Of a stretch of 64,000 nt of DNA, positions 18,246-27,568 are shown in pieces. Source of the DNA: an uncultured bacterium (GTDB lineage: Bacteria > Cyanobacteriota > Vampirovibrionia > Gastranaerophilales > Gastranaerophilaceae); NCBI GenBank assembly GCA_949292175.1, contig CASEYJ010000003.1, positions 186,001-250,000 on the forward strand, written 5' to 3'. The notes under the pieces were generated by a model, which worked only from the letters and a program-made list of their open reading frames with translations, did not search any database and was not told the origin of the DNA. Numbering within the stretch: position 1 is the stretch's first letter; each line of letters opens with the position of its first letter. The position numbers and the translations under genes are program-made.

Positions 18246-18398
18246 TCATTTATCATCGTTTTCTATCCATATAATAGTCAAATTAACAGGTTTTGCAAAA
18301 GGATTTGCAGTATATTTATCGAAATTTTTGTTTTTCACGATTTTGTCGTAAAAATTAATTTTCTTATATAAATTCTTAGTGTAAGCAAGTAAATTCAT
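18246..18398 (-). CDS. Hypothetical 50-aa basic protein
   Basis: A short frame of 50 codons starting MNLLAYTKNLYKKINFYDKI, rich in Lys, Asn and aromatic residues. It has a good ribosome site (CCGGAG, 8 nt before ATG) and stops just before the shared terminator, as expected of a convergent gene. No family is recognised. Translation is probable but unproven. Confidence 0.5.
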   Translation of the reverse strand: MNLLAYTKNLYKKINFYDKIVKNKNFDKYTANPFAKPVNLTIIWIENDDK

Positions 18399-18566
18399 AA
18401 TTCATTCTCCGGACTATTACCTAAGTATATTATTTGATTTATTGAGAAGGTTATAATCCCCAAAAAGCAGTGAATTTAAAAAACATTTATAATCCATATG
18501 TCTAATCCCTCGGGGCAATTGATTAAATCAGCACAAAAAAATAAAATGTGCAAAAAAGGAGGGACT

Positions 18567-19145
18567 ATGAATAAAAATTTAGAAGGCACAAAAACCTTAC
18601 AAAATCTAATCAATGCATTTGCAGGCGAATCACAAGCAAGAGAACGCTATACAATATATGCGAAAATCGCTAAAAAAGAAGGATATGAACAAATTTCCAA
18701 GATATTTTTAGAAACCGCAGAAAATGAAAAAGAACACGGCAAACTATTTTTCCAAAAAATAAACGGACTATCTTCTGCACACGTAAATGCAAAATACTCT
18801 CTAGAAGTAGGAAACACAATGGAAAATCTTGACATCGCATCTAAAGGAGAACTTGAAGAATATGACGTAATTTACTTGAATGGAGAAAAAGAAGCCCTTG
18901 AAGAAGGATTTGATGATATTGCACTTTTATTTGCAAATGTAAGATCAGTAGAAAAGCACCATTCAGAAAGATATCGCAGGTTATTTGACGCCGTAAAAGA
19001 ACACATAGTATTCTCACGCGACCATGAAACAGAATGGCAATGCCAAAAATGCGGATATATTGTAAAAGGGAAAGCTGCACCGGAGAAATGCCCTTTATGC
19101 TCACATCCTCAAGCATACTTTCAACAATTATGCGAAAAGTTTTAA
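18567..19145 (+). CDS. rbr: Rubrerythrin
   Basis: 192-aa non-haem diiron peroxidase of anaerobes, reducing hydrogen peroxide. The N-terminal four-helix ferritin-like domain has the diiron ligands in AFAGESQARERY, ETAENEKEHG and VRSVEKHHSERY; the C-terminal rubredoxin-like domain has two CxxC pairs (WQCQKCGYI and KCPLCSHP). The ATG follows AAAGGAGGG; the open frame extends 23 codons upstream across a non-coding leader. Its presence fits an anaerobic host with oxidative-stress defence. It is apparently monocistronic. Confidence 0.97.
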   Translation: MNKNLEGTKTLQNLINAFAGESQARERYTIYAKIAKKEGYEQISKIFLETAENEKEHGKLFFQKINGLSSAHVNAKYSLEVGNTMENLDIASKGELEEYDVIYLNGEKEALEEGFDDIALLFANVRSVEKHHSERYRRLFDAVKEHIVFSRDHETEWQCQKCGYIVKGKAAPEKCPLCSHPQAYFQQLCEKF

Positions 19146-19197
19146 TTGTAAAAAAACTGGTAATTCTTGATTTTATGTACTATAATTGTTGAGTACT

Positions 19198-22100
19198 ATG
19201 AAGAGAAAGTCAGCAACAATTTTAGCCCTAAGTAGTGCTGTAATTATATACGGCAGCTGTAATTTTGGGCTGCCGTACTTACTAAACAAGCCTTTTGTAA
19301 AAAACACCATAGAGGCAAAAACGTTTGAATCCTCAGGATATAGGATAAAAATAGAAAATCCTAAATTCAAACCAACATACTTGCCAACAATTAATGTTCA
19401 GGCTGACAATCTATATTTATTAAATGATGACAACTCAAAAGCTTTAAGTGTAGAAGCGCCATCTTTAAAGATAAAACTTTTACCGTTATTATTCAAAGAA
19501 GTAGAAATTTCAAAACTCAATGCAAAGAGTCTTGATGCTAACCTAATATTCGATAAAAACTCCAAATTCAAATTAGGGCAATATATTCTCGAACGCAAAC
19601 AAAATTCTGAAATAACAGTTAAACAAGCAAAAATTGACGTTGAGAATTACAGCGTAAAGCTGTTTGATGAAAACCAAAATAAAACACTTACACTCAATGG
19701 AAAATACTTTAGATTATACGATTTTCAACAAGATAAGCATATAAAATTTGCAACGGATTCTACTTTGAAAACCGGAAATAAATCTGCAATTATTAAAGCA
19801 AATATAGATATGCAACTTCCATTAAAAAACATCTCGGAAGATAAAGCTCTGATGGATATGGATATTCAGAACTTAGATCTTTCAGACTTTACTGAATATG
19901 CAGAAACACTTTCAAAGAAGAAAATAACAAAACTCAGCGGTGTTATTAATGCCCAAACTAAAACTCAAATTATAAACGGACATAAAAACATCTCAGGCGA
20001 ATTAAATATCAAAGACCTCGGAATAATGCAAAAGGATTTAGCTTCATCAATATACAGTAAAAATCCTTTAAAACTCAGAGGCGACATCAGCGTTATAAGA
20101 AACGGTATAAAAATTAATAACCTAAAATTATTATCAAAAAATATTGACGTATTTATGAACGGAACAGTTCATAAAACAAAAGCTAAATTTCCTGAGCTTG
20201 ATTTAAAAACAACAATAAACCACGTAAGTGGCGCGGATTTATTACCGCTTTTCCCTGGAGAAGAAAATCTCAATCCTGACTTTAATTTCTACAAATTAAA
20301 AAAGTACATTATATACGGTAATGCCACAGGAAATATTGATATAAAAGGGGAAGCAGATTACCCAAACTTGTACGGTAACGTTCTGTTAACTGACGTATAT
20401 CTTGTTGAACCGATTAAAGACGCACCTAAAAACGGTGTATTAAAAATCAACTTTAACCAGCACAATATGCGTCTAAATGCTCACGTACACACAAATAAAG
20501 ACGAATATGTAGATGTTAACGGAAACTTCAAGATGTTCCGTAACAGATACACTGATTTATACATAAAATCAACTAAAAACATAGAACTTGTAAAAGTAAA
20601 AAAAGTTCTAATGCCACTCCACGAAATATTCAAGTTTGAGCTTGGCCCTGTTCCAATGATGAATATATATGGCGGCACAGGTTCAGCTGACATGCACATT
20701 ACAGGAACAAAAACTGAACCGCATTCTTGGGGCAAAATAAACTTTAAAAACGGAACTGCATCATTCATAACCATAAACAATATGGTTGTGAAAAAAATTG
20801 ACGGCTCAGTAAACCTTGATGATACAATTGTAACCTTCAAGACAACTTCATCGTACTTGAACAATATCCCGGTTAATATTGACGGAAATTGTAATTTGAG
20901 CGGAGATTTAAGTGTTAACGTCAAAAGTGACGGACAAAATTCAAAGGATCTTTTACACATAATAAACACATCTCCAATTCTTGCTGAATTGCAGGATATG
21001 CTAAAACCTATAACTTACGCAAACGGGAAAACAAAAGTATTCTTAAACATCTTCGGACATGTAAACAGAGGTGAAGAACCTGTATTCAACAAAGATTTAT
21101 TCGCAAAAGGTTCAGTGGAATTTATTAATAACAACTTGACCTTTTTCCCATATAAAATCCCTGCATCCCATGTATCAGGGATTATACACTTTGACCGTGA
21201 TGACGGAGATTTCAATATCAAAGCAAATCTGCTAAACTCTCCAATAAGCACCAACGGTGTGATAAAAAAAGAAATTTTAACAGCTAATGCAACTTCAGAT
21301 AAATTCAGTGCAGCTGATGGGGTGAAGATTGCTCAACTTATGTATGGAACAAAAATTCCTTCACTCCCGGGCTTAAACACCATTAACACCTCATTCTCAG
21401 GACATTACAAGGGTCCTATGGACTTAGAAAACATCCACTATGACAAAATGACTGTAAAGGGTAAAATTCATGGCAATTTTGGCTCAAAAGCCCCAATCCT
21501 TGTAAACAACAGCGATTTTGAAGTTAAAAACTCAAATATTAAAACATCAACCATTCGAGGTGCAATCAAGAAAAATCCGTACAATCTTCAACTGGATATA
21601 GCTAATGCATTTTCGGATAAAAGATTGGTTAACGGAAGTTTTTCAATGAAAGATTTTGATATTTCAGCACTTGATGACTTCAGCATACCGGAATTTCCAA
21701 TTTTGGATGATTTTGACAACTTCCAAGGTAAAATAACACTTTCATCAAAAATTAGAAATAATCACGTAAGATTATTTACACAACTTGGTGGCACTAGTGT
21801 TATATATAAACCAAAACACCTAAGAATAAAAATCTTAAACGGGAACGCTCTATTTGACAAAGACGACCTAAATCTCAATAAGATTAATGCATACGCTGGT
21901 GTTATGCCTGTATTCTTGAACGGTAAAATTTCAAATATTATAAAAAATCCGGATTTGAATCTATATATCAACGCTAAACCATCACAAGAATTTTTCGACC
22001 AATTCTTCAATGCTAAATCGGTTTACCCTATCAAGTTGAAGGGCGATGTAATGTTCTCAACAACATTAAAAGGAACTCTCGACAGACTATGGGCAAAAAC

Positions 22101-23643
22101 AGAATTAAAACTGGATGAAAGTTCTTCCCTATACTATATGGGCGCAACAATAGGAGATTTAACTAACCCTGTAAGAATTTACATAGACAGCATTACTGGA
22201 CCTAACAGTCTGAAGCTTAACAATTTTGTATACGATAAAATTATAACTTCACAAAATAACAAACGATTTGCAAATACTCAAGTTACTGCAAAAGGCAGTA
22301 TCGATCTTCTTAGCAATAACAATGTGAGATTCCACAACTTTAGAGTTAAAACGGAAAATCCGACAGATGCAAAAATATTTAACATAATTTTCAGAAAACC
22401 ATTTATGAAACAAGGTGTATTCACATCGGATTTAATAATAAATGGTGACTTGTACAAACCGAAAATCCTTGGACAATTGGATGTAACAAGTATTGATATG
22501 CCTATCGTAGATACAACAGTAAAAGATATCAGCTTTGACTTTAAGCACGATAACGTATATATCAAAACTAAAAGCTCTGTCTTAGATAATTTTATATACT
22601 GCAACGCGATAATGCAAAACAGGCTGACTCCGCCATATACATTTAACAATATAAGTTTATACTTTACAGACTTAGACTTAAACAGAATAACCAATGCAAT
22701 TCAAAATTATGAAGCTGACCTGTATAAACAGCAAATTAACCTTAATAATACAGGCAAACCGCTTAATCCTGCACAATTTATTGTTAAACACGGTGAAATC
22801 GTTGCAGATAAGATTAAAATAAAAGAACTAAATGCAACTGATTTCAAATCAACATTTAGTATCGATAAAAATATGATTGCAAAAGTTGATAAATACGCAT
22901 TCGACCTTGCCGATGGAAATGTCGATGGTGATATAACATTTAACTTGTTAAACAATCACATGAATCTTAATGCTCATATCAACAATTCAAACGCCCAAAC
23001 AATAAGTGAAGCTCTGTTTGATATGAAAGGACAATTTTACGGTATAGTAAATGGTGATCTTAATTTGAACTGTACAGGAAAAGATCAAGACAGCTGTCTA
23101 AAAACACTTGCAGGTAAGGGAGAATTTGTAATCAACAACGGCAGAATGCCAAAATTAGGTTCTCTTGAATACCTGCTTAAAGCAAGTAACCTTGTTACAG
23201 GCGGGATAACAGGTATCTCTATAAACGGGATTATAGATTTAATCACACCGTTAAAAACCGGCGAGTTCAAGAGTATTACAGGACACTATATTATCGAAGA
23301 CGGAATTGTAAAAGACTTGGAAGTATTCTCAAAAGGCAAAGACTTGAATCTTTATCTGACAGGTTCATACAATATCGAAAATTATATTGCTGATATGGAA
23401 GTCTATGGAAGCCTTTCTTCAAGCATAACATCAGTATTCGGGAAAATAAAAAATCTGTCTTTGAACACCCTACTTAACACAATTCCACTACTGAACAAAA
23501 ATGAACTTTCTGAAGAAACAACGGCCAAAATAAACAAAATTCCAACGGAAGAACACAGCAATATTGCAAGAGTATTTGCCGTAGATATTGACGGAGACAT
23601 CAACGGTATCAATTACGTTAAGAGTTTCAAATGGGTAAAATAA
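19198..23643 (+). CDS. Giant AsmA-like protein (outer-membrane lipid transport/assembly type)
   Basis: 1481-aa protein with an N-terminal membrane anchor (about 9-28) followed by a very long beta-rich body of Asn/Lys-rich strands typical of the AsmA/TamB/YhdP bridge proteins that carry phospholipid between inner and outer membranes. The C-terminal AsmA-like block is visible (LAGKGEFVINNGRMPKLGSL, ITGHYIIEDGIVKDLEVFS, LTGSYNIENYIADMEVYGSL). The size matches long diderm members. I use the ATG of MKRKSAT; an in-frame TTG 12 nt upstream overlaps the TATAAT at 19181-19186. There is no ribosome site, so the message may be leaderless. It implies a double-membrane envelope. Confidence 0.82.
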   Translation: MKRKSATILALSSAVIIYGSCNFGLPYLLNKPFVKNTIEAKTFESSGYRIKIENPKFKPTYLPTINVQADNLYLLNDDNSKALSVEAPSLKIKLLPLLFKEVEISKLNAKSLDANLIFDKNSKFKLGQYILERKQNSEITVKQAKIDVENYSVKLFDENQNKTLTLNGKYFRLYDFQQDKHIKFATDSTLKTGNKSAIIKANIDMQLPLKNISEDKALMDMDIQNLDLSDFTEYAETLSKKKITKLSGVINAQTKTQIINGHKNISGELNIKDLGIMQKDLASSIYSKNPLKLRGDISVIRNGIKINNLKLLSKNIDVFMNGTVHKTKAKFPELDLKTTINHVSGADLLPLFPGEENLNPDFNFYKLKKYIIYGNATGNIDIKGEADYPNLYGNVLLTDVYLVEPIKDAPKNGVLKINFNQHNMRLNAHVHTNKDEYVDVNGNFKMFRNRYTDLYIKSTKNIELVKVKKVLMPLHEIFKFELGPVPMMNIYGGTGSADMHITGTKTEPHSWGKINFKNGTASFITINNMVVKKIDGSVNLDDTIVTFKTTSSYLNNIPVNIDGNCNLSGDLSVNVKSDGQNSKDLLHIINTSPILAELQDMLKPITYANGKTKVFLNIFGHVNRGEEPVFNKDLFAKGSVEFINNNLTFFPYKIPASHVSGIIHFDRDDGDFNIKANLLNSPISTNGVIKKEILTANATSDKFSAADGVKIAQLMYGTKIPSLPGLNTINTSFSGHYKGPMDLENIHYDKMTVKGKIHGNFGSKAPILVNNSDFEVKNSNIKTSTIRGAIKKNPYNLQLDIANAFSDKRLVNGSFSMKDFDISALDDFSIPEFPILDDFDNFQGKITLSSKIRNNHVRLFTQLGGTSVIYKPKHLRIKILNGNALFDKDDLNLNKINAYAGVMPVFLNGKISNIIKNPDLNLYINAKPSQEFFDQFFNAKSVYPIKLKGDVMFSTTLKGTLDRLWAKTELKLDESSSLYYMGATIGDLTNPVRIYIDSITGPNSLKLNNFVYDKIITSQNNKRFANTQVTAKGSIDLLSNNNVRFHNFRVKTENPTDAKIFNIIFRKPFMKQGVFTSDLIINGDLYKPKILGQLDVTSIDMPIVDTTVKDISFDFKHDNVYIKTKSSVLDNFIYCNAIMQNRLTPPYTFNNISLYFTDLDLNRITNAIQNYEADLYKQQINLNNTGKPLNPAQFIVKHGEIVADKIKIKELNATDFKSTFSIDKNMIAKVDKYAFDLADGNVDGDITFNLLNNHMNLNAHINNSNAQTISEALFDMKGQFYGIVNGDLNLNCTGKDQDSCLKTLAGKGEFVINNGRMPKLGSLEYLLKASNLVTGGITGISINGIIDLITPLKTGEFKSITGHYIIEDGIVKDLEVFSKGKDLNLYLTGSYNIENYIADMEVYGSLSSSITSVFGKIKNLSLNTLLNTIPLLNKNELSEETTAKINKIPTEEHSNIARVFAVDIDGDINGINYVKSFKWVK

Positions 23644-23682
23644 CTCTTCAACTAATTTAAACTGAAACTTTTACAGAATCGT

Positions 23683-24678
23683 TTAAACTCGTTCCCCAGA
23701 CTCTTTATTAAACAAATAAATATCATTTCTGTTAATTGAAATATCAAGAGTCTTCCCAATAGTAACTTCAGCAGGAAGCTTCGCTGAACATTTGCTATTT
23801 CCAATATTAAAATACGCAATTTTCTCAGACCCTAAAAGCTCAGTAATTTCAACATCAACAGTAAGTTTGATATCACCATTATCACAAGTCATTTTCTCAG
23901 GTCTAACCCCAACAGTTAATCCGCGATATTTTTCATCAAGAACTTCGCCATCTATAAAGTTCATCTGAGGCGAACCTACAAACCCTGCAACAAAAGTATT
24001 TTTAGGGTTATTATAAATCTCATCAGGACTATCAACCTGTTGAATTTTACCTTTATTCAGAACAACAATCCTATCACCCATAGTCAAAGCTTCAGTCTGA
24101 TCATGAGTTACATATATAAAAGTAGTCTGAAGTTTTTCATGTAATTTCTTAATCTCAGATCTCATCTGCACACGCAACTTAGCATCCAAATTTGACAACG
24201 GTTCATCCATAAGAAAAACTTTCGGATTACGAACAATTGCACGCCCTAAAGCCACACGTTGACGCTGCCCGCCTGACAACTGTTTTGGTTTTCTATCCAA
24301 ATAGTCTGTTAAATCAAGAATTTTCGCAGCTTCCTGAACTTTTTTCTCAATTTCATCCTTTGGAACTTTACGCATCTTCAAGCCAAAAGCAATGTTCTCA
24401 CGCACAGTCATATGAGGATACAATGCATAACTCTGGAAAACAAAAGCTATATCTCTATCTTTTGGAGGAATATTATTAACCTTTTTATCGCCAATAAGGA
24501 TTTCACCACCGGAAATATCTTCAAGCCCGGCAATCATCCTCAAGATTGTTGACTTTCCACAACCTGAAGCCCCTACCAAAACGATAAATTCCTTATCTTT
24601 TATCTCCAAATCAATACCATCTATGACAACATTCTTGTCATAGATTTTTTGTACATTTTTTAAAATGACATCACTCAT
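23683..24678 (-). CDS. UgpC/MalK-type ABC transporter ATP-binding protein
   Basis: 331-aa ATPase of carbohydrate-uptake ABC importers. Walker A (GASGCGKST), Q-loop (FQSYALYPHMTV), signature (LSGGQRQRVALGRAI), Walker B (VFLMDEPLSNLDAK) and H-loop (YVTHDQTEA) are all intact. A C-terminal TOBE regulatory domain is present but about 30 residues shorter than in E. coli MalK or UgpC. No permease or binding protein is adjacent, so it probably serves importers encoded elsewhere. It overlaps the preceding PAS kinase-like gene by 8 nt, suggesting coupled expression. Confidence 0.93.
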   Translation of the reverse strand: MSDVILKNVQKIYDKNVVIDGIDLEIKDKEFIVLVGASGCGKSTILRMIAGLEDISGGEILIGDKKVNNIPPKDRDIAFVFQSYALYPHMTVRENIAFGLKMRKVPKDEIEKKVQEAAKILDLTDYLDRKPKQLSGGQRQRVALGRAIVRNPKVFLMDEPLSNLDAKLRVQMRSEIKKLHEKLQTTFIYVTHDQTEALTMGDRIVVLNKGKIQQVDSPDEIYNNPKNTFVAGFVGSPQMNFIDGEVLDEKYRGLTVGVRPEKMTCDNGDIKLTVDVEITELLGSEKIAYFNIGNSKCSAKLPAEVTIGKTLDISINRNDIYLFNKESGERV

Positions 24679-25813
24679 CTTGTTGAATAGCCCCGTTCTC
24701 TACTGGAATAACCAAATTAAATATTGTACCCTTCATAACTTCTGTTTCTAACCAAACAGCACCGTGAAGGACTTTTACAAGCTCTTTAACACTACCTAAT
24801 GATATTGAACGAACCAAATTCTTTCTATTTTGTTTGTCCAACTGAGTATAAGGTTCAAAAATTCCCTCTACATCATTTTCAGGAATGCCAACCCCGTTAT
24901 CACTTATTCTAATATGCATATAGGAAGTATCAACCGCACTTTTAATAGGTTTAATACCAACTTTTTCAACATCCTCTAAACTTGGATTGAACAAGTCGAT
25001 AGAAATATTTCCAATTTCAGTGAGCTTAATAGAGATTTCCAAAATATTTTGCAAGATAATTTTCAATGCGTGCTCATCACTATAAATGTATTTATCATTG
25101 ATCTCATCAGCATTGACAGAAACGTTCAGTTTTTTAGTTGCAATCATAACTTCATTTTCAGCAATAACATTCTGAATAAGATCAACAACGTCGAATACGT
25201 GCATATTCTTTTCATACAACTTAGACTCAACTTGCGCAAACTCAAAAAACTTATTCATAAAATACAACAGTTCTGTCGCATTTTTATTGATAATTCTAAC
25301 ATACTTACGCTGTTTTTCATTAATTTCGCCACCCAAACCATCGTTCAAAGCCTGAGAAAAGCCTAAAATTGACTGCATTGGTGACTTAAATTCATTTGCC
25401 AACTTTGTAAGCATCAAATTCTTATCTTTATTCAAACGACCTGTTTTTTCAGCCTGTGTAAGGATATTTGTCATTTCAGTAACATCTCTGATTGTTATGA
25501 AATATTGATTATCCAAAAGGTTAGCACTCAATTCTACGAAAAACTCTTTTGAATTTGCAACGGCACCGCCAATCACAGAAACATCCTTGTATGAAGACTG
25601 CTCAGCAAGCTCCATACCCTTAATTACAACTTCGTCAAAATTAAGTTCTTTTAATTCATCCTTAGTAGTCTCAAAAATAACAGCCGCCCTATCATTTACC
25701 CACAAAATCTCGCCGCTGTTTTCATCTACAACGAAAACCGCATCAGGTAAGTACTGAAGGACATCTTTCATATTAACTTCGCTGAATAAATTTAATAAAT
25801 TCATCTCTTGCAT
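24671..25813 (-). CDS. PAS-domain histidine kinase homologue lacking the phosphoacceptor His
   Basis: 380-aa cytoplasmic protein: an N-terminal PAS domain (about 15-118), a HisKA-like dimerisation helix and a GHKL ATPase domain. In the H-box the sequence is LTKLANEFKSPMQSILGF, with Asn140 where kinases have the phosphorylated His (the usual motif is SHELRTPL). The N-box (IILQNILEISIK) and G1 box (ISDNGVGIPEND) remain, but the G2 region reads ISLGSVKELVKVL instead of a GLGL glycine-rich loop. It is therefore probably a pseudokinase or a regulatory partner. It is coupled to the UgpC-type ATPase gene downstream; no response regulator is nearby. Confidence 0.82.
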   Translation of the reverse strand: MQEMNLLNLFSEVNMKDVLQYLPDAVFVVDENSGEILWVNDRAAVIFETTKDELKELNFDEVVIKGMELAEQSSYKDVSVIGGAVANSKEFFVELSANLLDNQYFITIRDVTEMTNILTQAEKTGRLNKDKNLMLTKLANEFKSPMQSILGFSQALNDGLGGEINEKQRKYVRIINKNATELLYFMNKFFEFAQVESKLYEKNMHVFDVVDLIQNVIAENEVMIATKKLNVSVNADEINDKYIYSDEHALKIILQNILEISIKLTEIGNISIDLFNPSLEDVEKVGIKPIKSAVDTSYMHIRISDNGVGIPENDVEGIFEPYTQLDKQNRKNLVRSISLGSVKELVKVLHGAVWLETEVMKGTIFNLVIPVENGAIQQDE

Positions 25814-25822
25814 TACTTTCTA

Positions 25823-25850
25823 TTATGTTATATAATAGATGATAACATAA
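25823..25850. promoter_or_regulatory. Inverted repeat upstream of the PAS pseudokinase gene
   Basis: TTATGTTAT (25823-25831) and ATAACATAA (25842-25850) form a perfect 9-bp inverted repeat overlapping the likely -10 region, 10 nt from the start codon. It shares ATTATGTTATATAAT with the promoter at 15.7 kb. Confidence 0.4.
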
Positions 25851-26018
25851 AATTTGTAAGAAAAAAATTTTTATATTAACTTTTGTAATTATTTTTTTAC
25901 AAACTAGCAAAAAAAATAATCTTGGTGTTTTAAAGCATAAAACGGATAAAAAAGAGATAATACACGATGAACTACGGTGCGGTTAGACAAGACCACATCC
26001 CAGAAAGAAGGTGTGACT

Positions 26019-26378
26019 ATGAGAGAAATTAACAATTCCACAGGCAATCTTAACCCGGCAAATTTCCAAAAAGTTGACCCTAAAAAAGAAATCACTCAAA
26101 TAGTTGAAAACACTCCAGAAAACACTGTTTCTGTAAACGTAACAGACAACCTAGCTAACTCTCCGGAAGCTATCATCGGAAGATCTCAAGTTCAAAAAGC
26201 TGATAATTTGGAGAATGATATGAAAACTATGCTTAATAACCCGGATGCTGTTGAAAAAGCTATTAAGTTCTGCTCTATCGCAGAAGACATTCTCAAAAAA
26301 CAAGGCGTTGAAGCTCCTTATGAAAAAGCCGCAATTTTGGCTAATGCATTTAAAGACGAATTTTTGGGCAACAACTAA
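26019..26378 (+). CDS. Hypothetical 119-aa protein
   Basis: No family recognised. The start is the ATG after AGAAGGTG. The N-terminal half is Asn/Thr-rich and probably disordered (MREINNSTGNLNPANF), while residues 65-115 look like a compact helical bundle (NPDAVEKAIKFCSIAEDILK, EKAAILANAFKDEF). It has no signal peptide or membrane segment. It converges on aroQ with only 4 nt between the stops. Confidence 0.7.
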   Translation: MREINNSTGNLNPANFQKVDPKKEITQIVENTPENTVSVNVTDNLANSPEAIIGRSQVQKADNLENDMKTMLNNPDAVEKAIKFCSIAEDILKKQGVEAPYEKAAILANAFKDEFLGNN

Positions 26379-26382
26379 AAGC

Positions 26383-26826
26383 TTAATTATTGTGCTTGTT
26401 TAAGAAATCAACTAACCCTTTTAATCCGAGTTTGTAACTTTCTGTTCCAAACCCGCAGATTTGTGCAATACAAACAGGAGCCGTCAATGACTTTTGCCTA
26501 AAGTCTTCTCGTGAGTTGATATTTGTCATATGAACTTCTACTGTCGGAATATTCACCGCCACAATGGCATCTCTTATCGCAACACTTGTGTGAGTATATG
26601 CAGCAGGATTAATTACTATACCATCGACATTATTTAATGCAGAATGAATTTTTTCAACAATTTCACCTTCATGGTTACTCTGAAAAGTTTCAATATCTAC
26701 TCCTAACTCAAACGAATATGAATATAAACTTTTCTCCAACTCTCTCAGAGTAACATTACCGTATTTTTCAGGCTCTCTCGCTCCAAGCATATTCATATTC
26801 ACGCCGTTTATTATAAGAATCTTCAT
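26383..26826 (-). CDS. aroQ: Type II 3-dehydroquinate dehydratase
   Basis: 147-aa dodecameric-type enzyme of the shikimate pathway, dehydrating 3-dehydroquinate to 3-dehydroshikimate. The active-site segments are seen: NGVNMNMLGAREPEKYG (with the catalytic Tyr), FQSNHEGEIV, NPAAYTHTSVAIRDA (catalytic His) and EVHMTNINSREDFR. Length is standard. The AAGGAG ribosome site is close to the ATG, and a promoter lies 20 nt further up. It stands alone in the minus direction. Confidence 0.96.
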   Translation of the reverse strand: MKILIINGVNMNMLGAREPEKYGNVTLRELEKSLYSYSFELGVDIETFQSNHEGEIVEKIHSALNNVDGIVINPAAYTHTSVAIRDAIVAVNIPTVEVHMTNINSREDFRQKSLTAPVCIAQICGFGTESYKLGLKGLVDFLNKHNN

Positions 26827-26845
26827 GACACTTCTCCTTGCATAT

Positions 26846-26874
26846 ATAATAATATAAAATCAATGAATTGTAAA
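26846..26874 (-). promoter_or_regulatory. Promoter of aroQ
   Basis: Minus strand TTTACA, 17-nt spacer, TATTAT, ending about 20 nt before the aroQ start codon. Confidence 0.5.
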
Positions 26875-26971
26875 TTTTTATTACATTTTAATTCCTAAAG
26901 ATGCCATGTTTTTCATGTTCAGCTTATCATGCATGTACAACTATCCCCAAATCTCCTCCCAAGATTATTGT

Positions 26972-27002
26972 AAAGCTACCAAAAATGAGTAGCTTTTTTT
27001 TT
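26972..27002 (+). terminator. Orphan plus-strand terminator
   Basis: Perfect 8-bp stem AAAGCTAC/GTAGCTTT followed by nine T. No plus-strand gene ends within 590 nt of it, so it may end an unannotated small RNA between 26827 and 26970; the gap otherwise holds only the aroQ promoter and a minus-strand terminator. Confidence 0.6.
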
Positions 27003-27015
27003 AAGGAATTTACGC

Positions 27016-27043
27016 CAAAAGAAACGGCGCCATAAAAGCGCCG
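27016..27043 (-). terminator. Terminator of the 120-aa gene
   Basis: Minus strand CGGCGC/GCGCCG hairpin with a 7-nt loop followed by TTTCTTTT, 38 nt after the stop codon. Confidence 0.7.
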
Positions 27044-27080
27044 CTTAAAGAGTATTTGATAGTGATAGATTATTTTTGGT

Positions 27081-27443
27081 CTAATTTTTCGGTGTTGGAG
27101 GATTTACTTTTTTACCAGCATTCTCTACATTACGATGCATCATTGCTCGCTTATGCGGAGCTTGCTCTCTAAATTCATGATGACGTCTGCCTTGAAATTC
27201 ACCAGGATGATGCGGTCCCATTCCAAGCGCATCTTTATGAATATTAATGTTAATTCTTTCTATTGGTGGAGGTGGTGGCGGGAATTTTCCAGGAACTCTT
27301 GGAGGTTTATGAACTGCTGAAAATACAGCCAAAGCCAACAATGCACCTACAAATGAGGTTGCAACCGATAACAATGCTCTATATACTTCACGTTTTTTGA
27401 AACAAAAATATCTTCTTTTAAGTTGTTCTTTTTCTTCTGCCAT
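27081..27443 (-). CDS. Hypothetical single-pass membrane protein, Pro/His-rich
   Basis: 120-aa protein with a Lys/Arg-rich start, one membrane helix (about 21-43, LLSVATSFVGALLALAVF) and a Pro-rich outer part (GKFPPPPPPIERI) ending in a His/Arg/Pro-rich tail. AAAGGAGG precedes the ATG; the frame extends 32 codons upstream without support. No family is recognised. The His-rich tail could bind metal, but that is a guess. Confidence 0.68.
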   Translation of the reverse strand: MAEEKEQLKRRYFCFKKREVYRALLSVATSFVGALLALAVFSAVHKPPRVPGKFPPPPPPIERININIHKDALGMGPHHPGEFQGRRHHEFREQAPHKRAMMHRNVENAGKKVNPPTPKN

Positions 27444-27520
27444 TTTGCCTCCTTTACTTTTGTATAAAAGCCTTACATTTATACAACGAAATAAAATGGC
27501 AAATTGTTCATTTTCATCAA

Positions 27521-27547
27521 AAAAGACCTTGTACAACAAGGTCTTTT
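27521..27547. terminator. Terminator after the murA unit
   Basis: Perfect 9-bp stem AAGACCTTG/CAAGGTCTT with A and T flanks, 20 nt downstream of the 112-aa gene on -. Confidence 0.82.
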
Positions 27548-27568
27548 TACAACTATAAACTTTTTATA

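Noticed and set aside
18171..18371. 66-codon plus-strand frame after the zinc-ribbon gene
   Set aside because: It crosses the terminator and is antisense to the better-supported 50-aa frame.
26899..27033. 44-codon frame starting MPCFSCSAYHACTTIP on +
   Set aside because: It runs straight through the plus-strand terminator and has no ribosome site.
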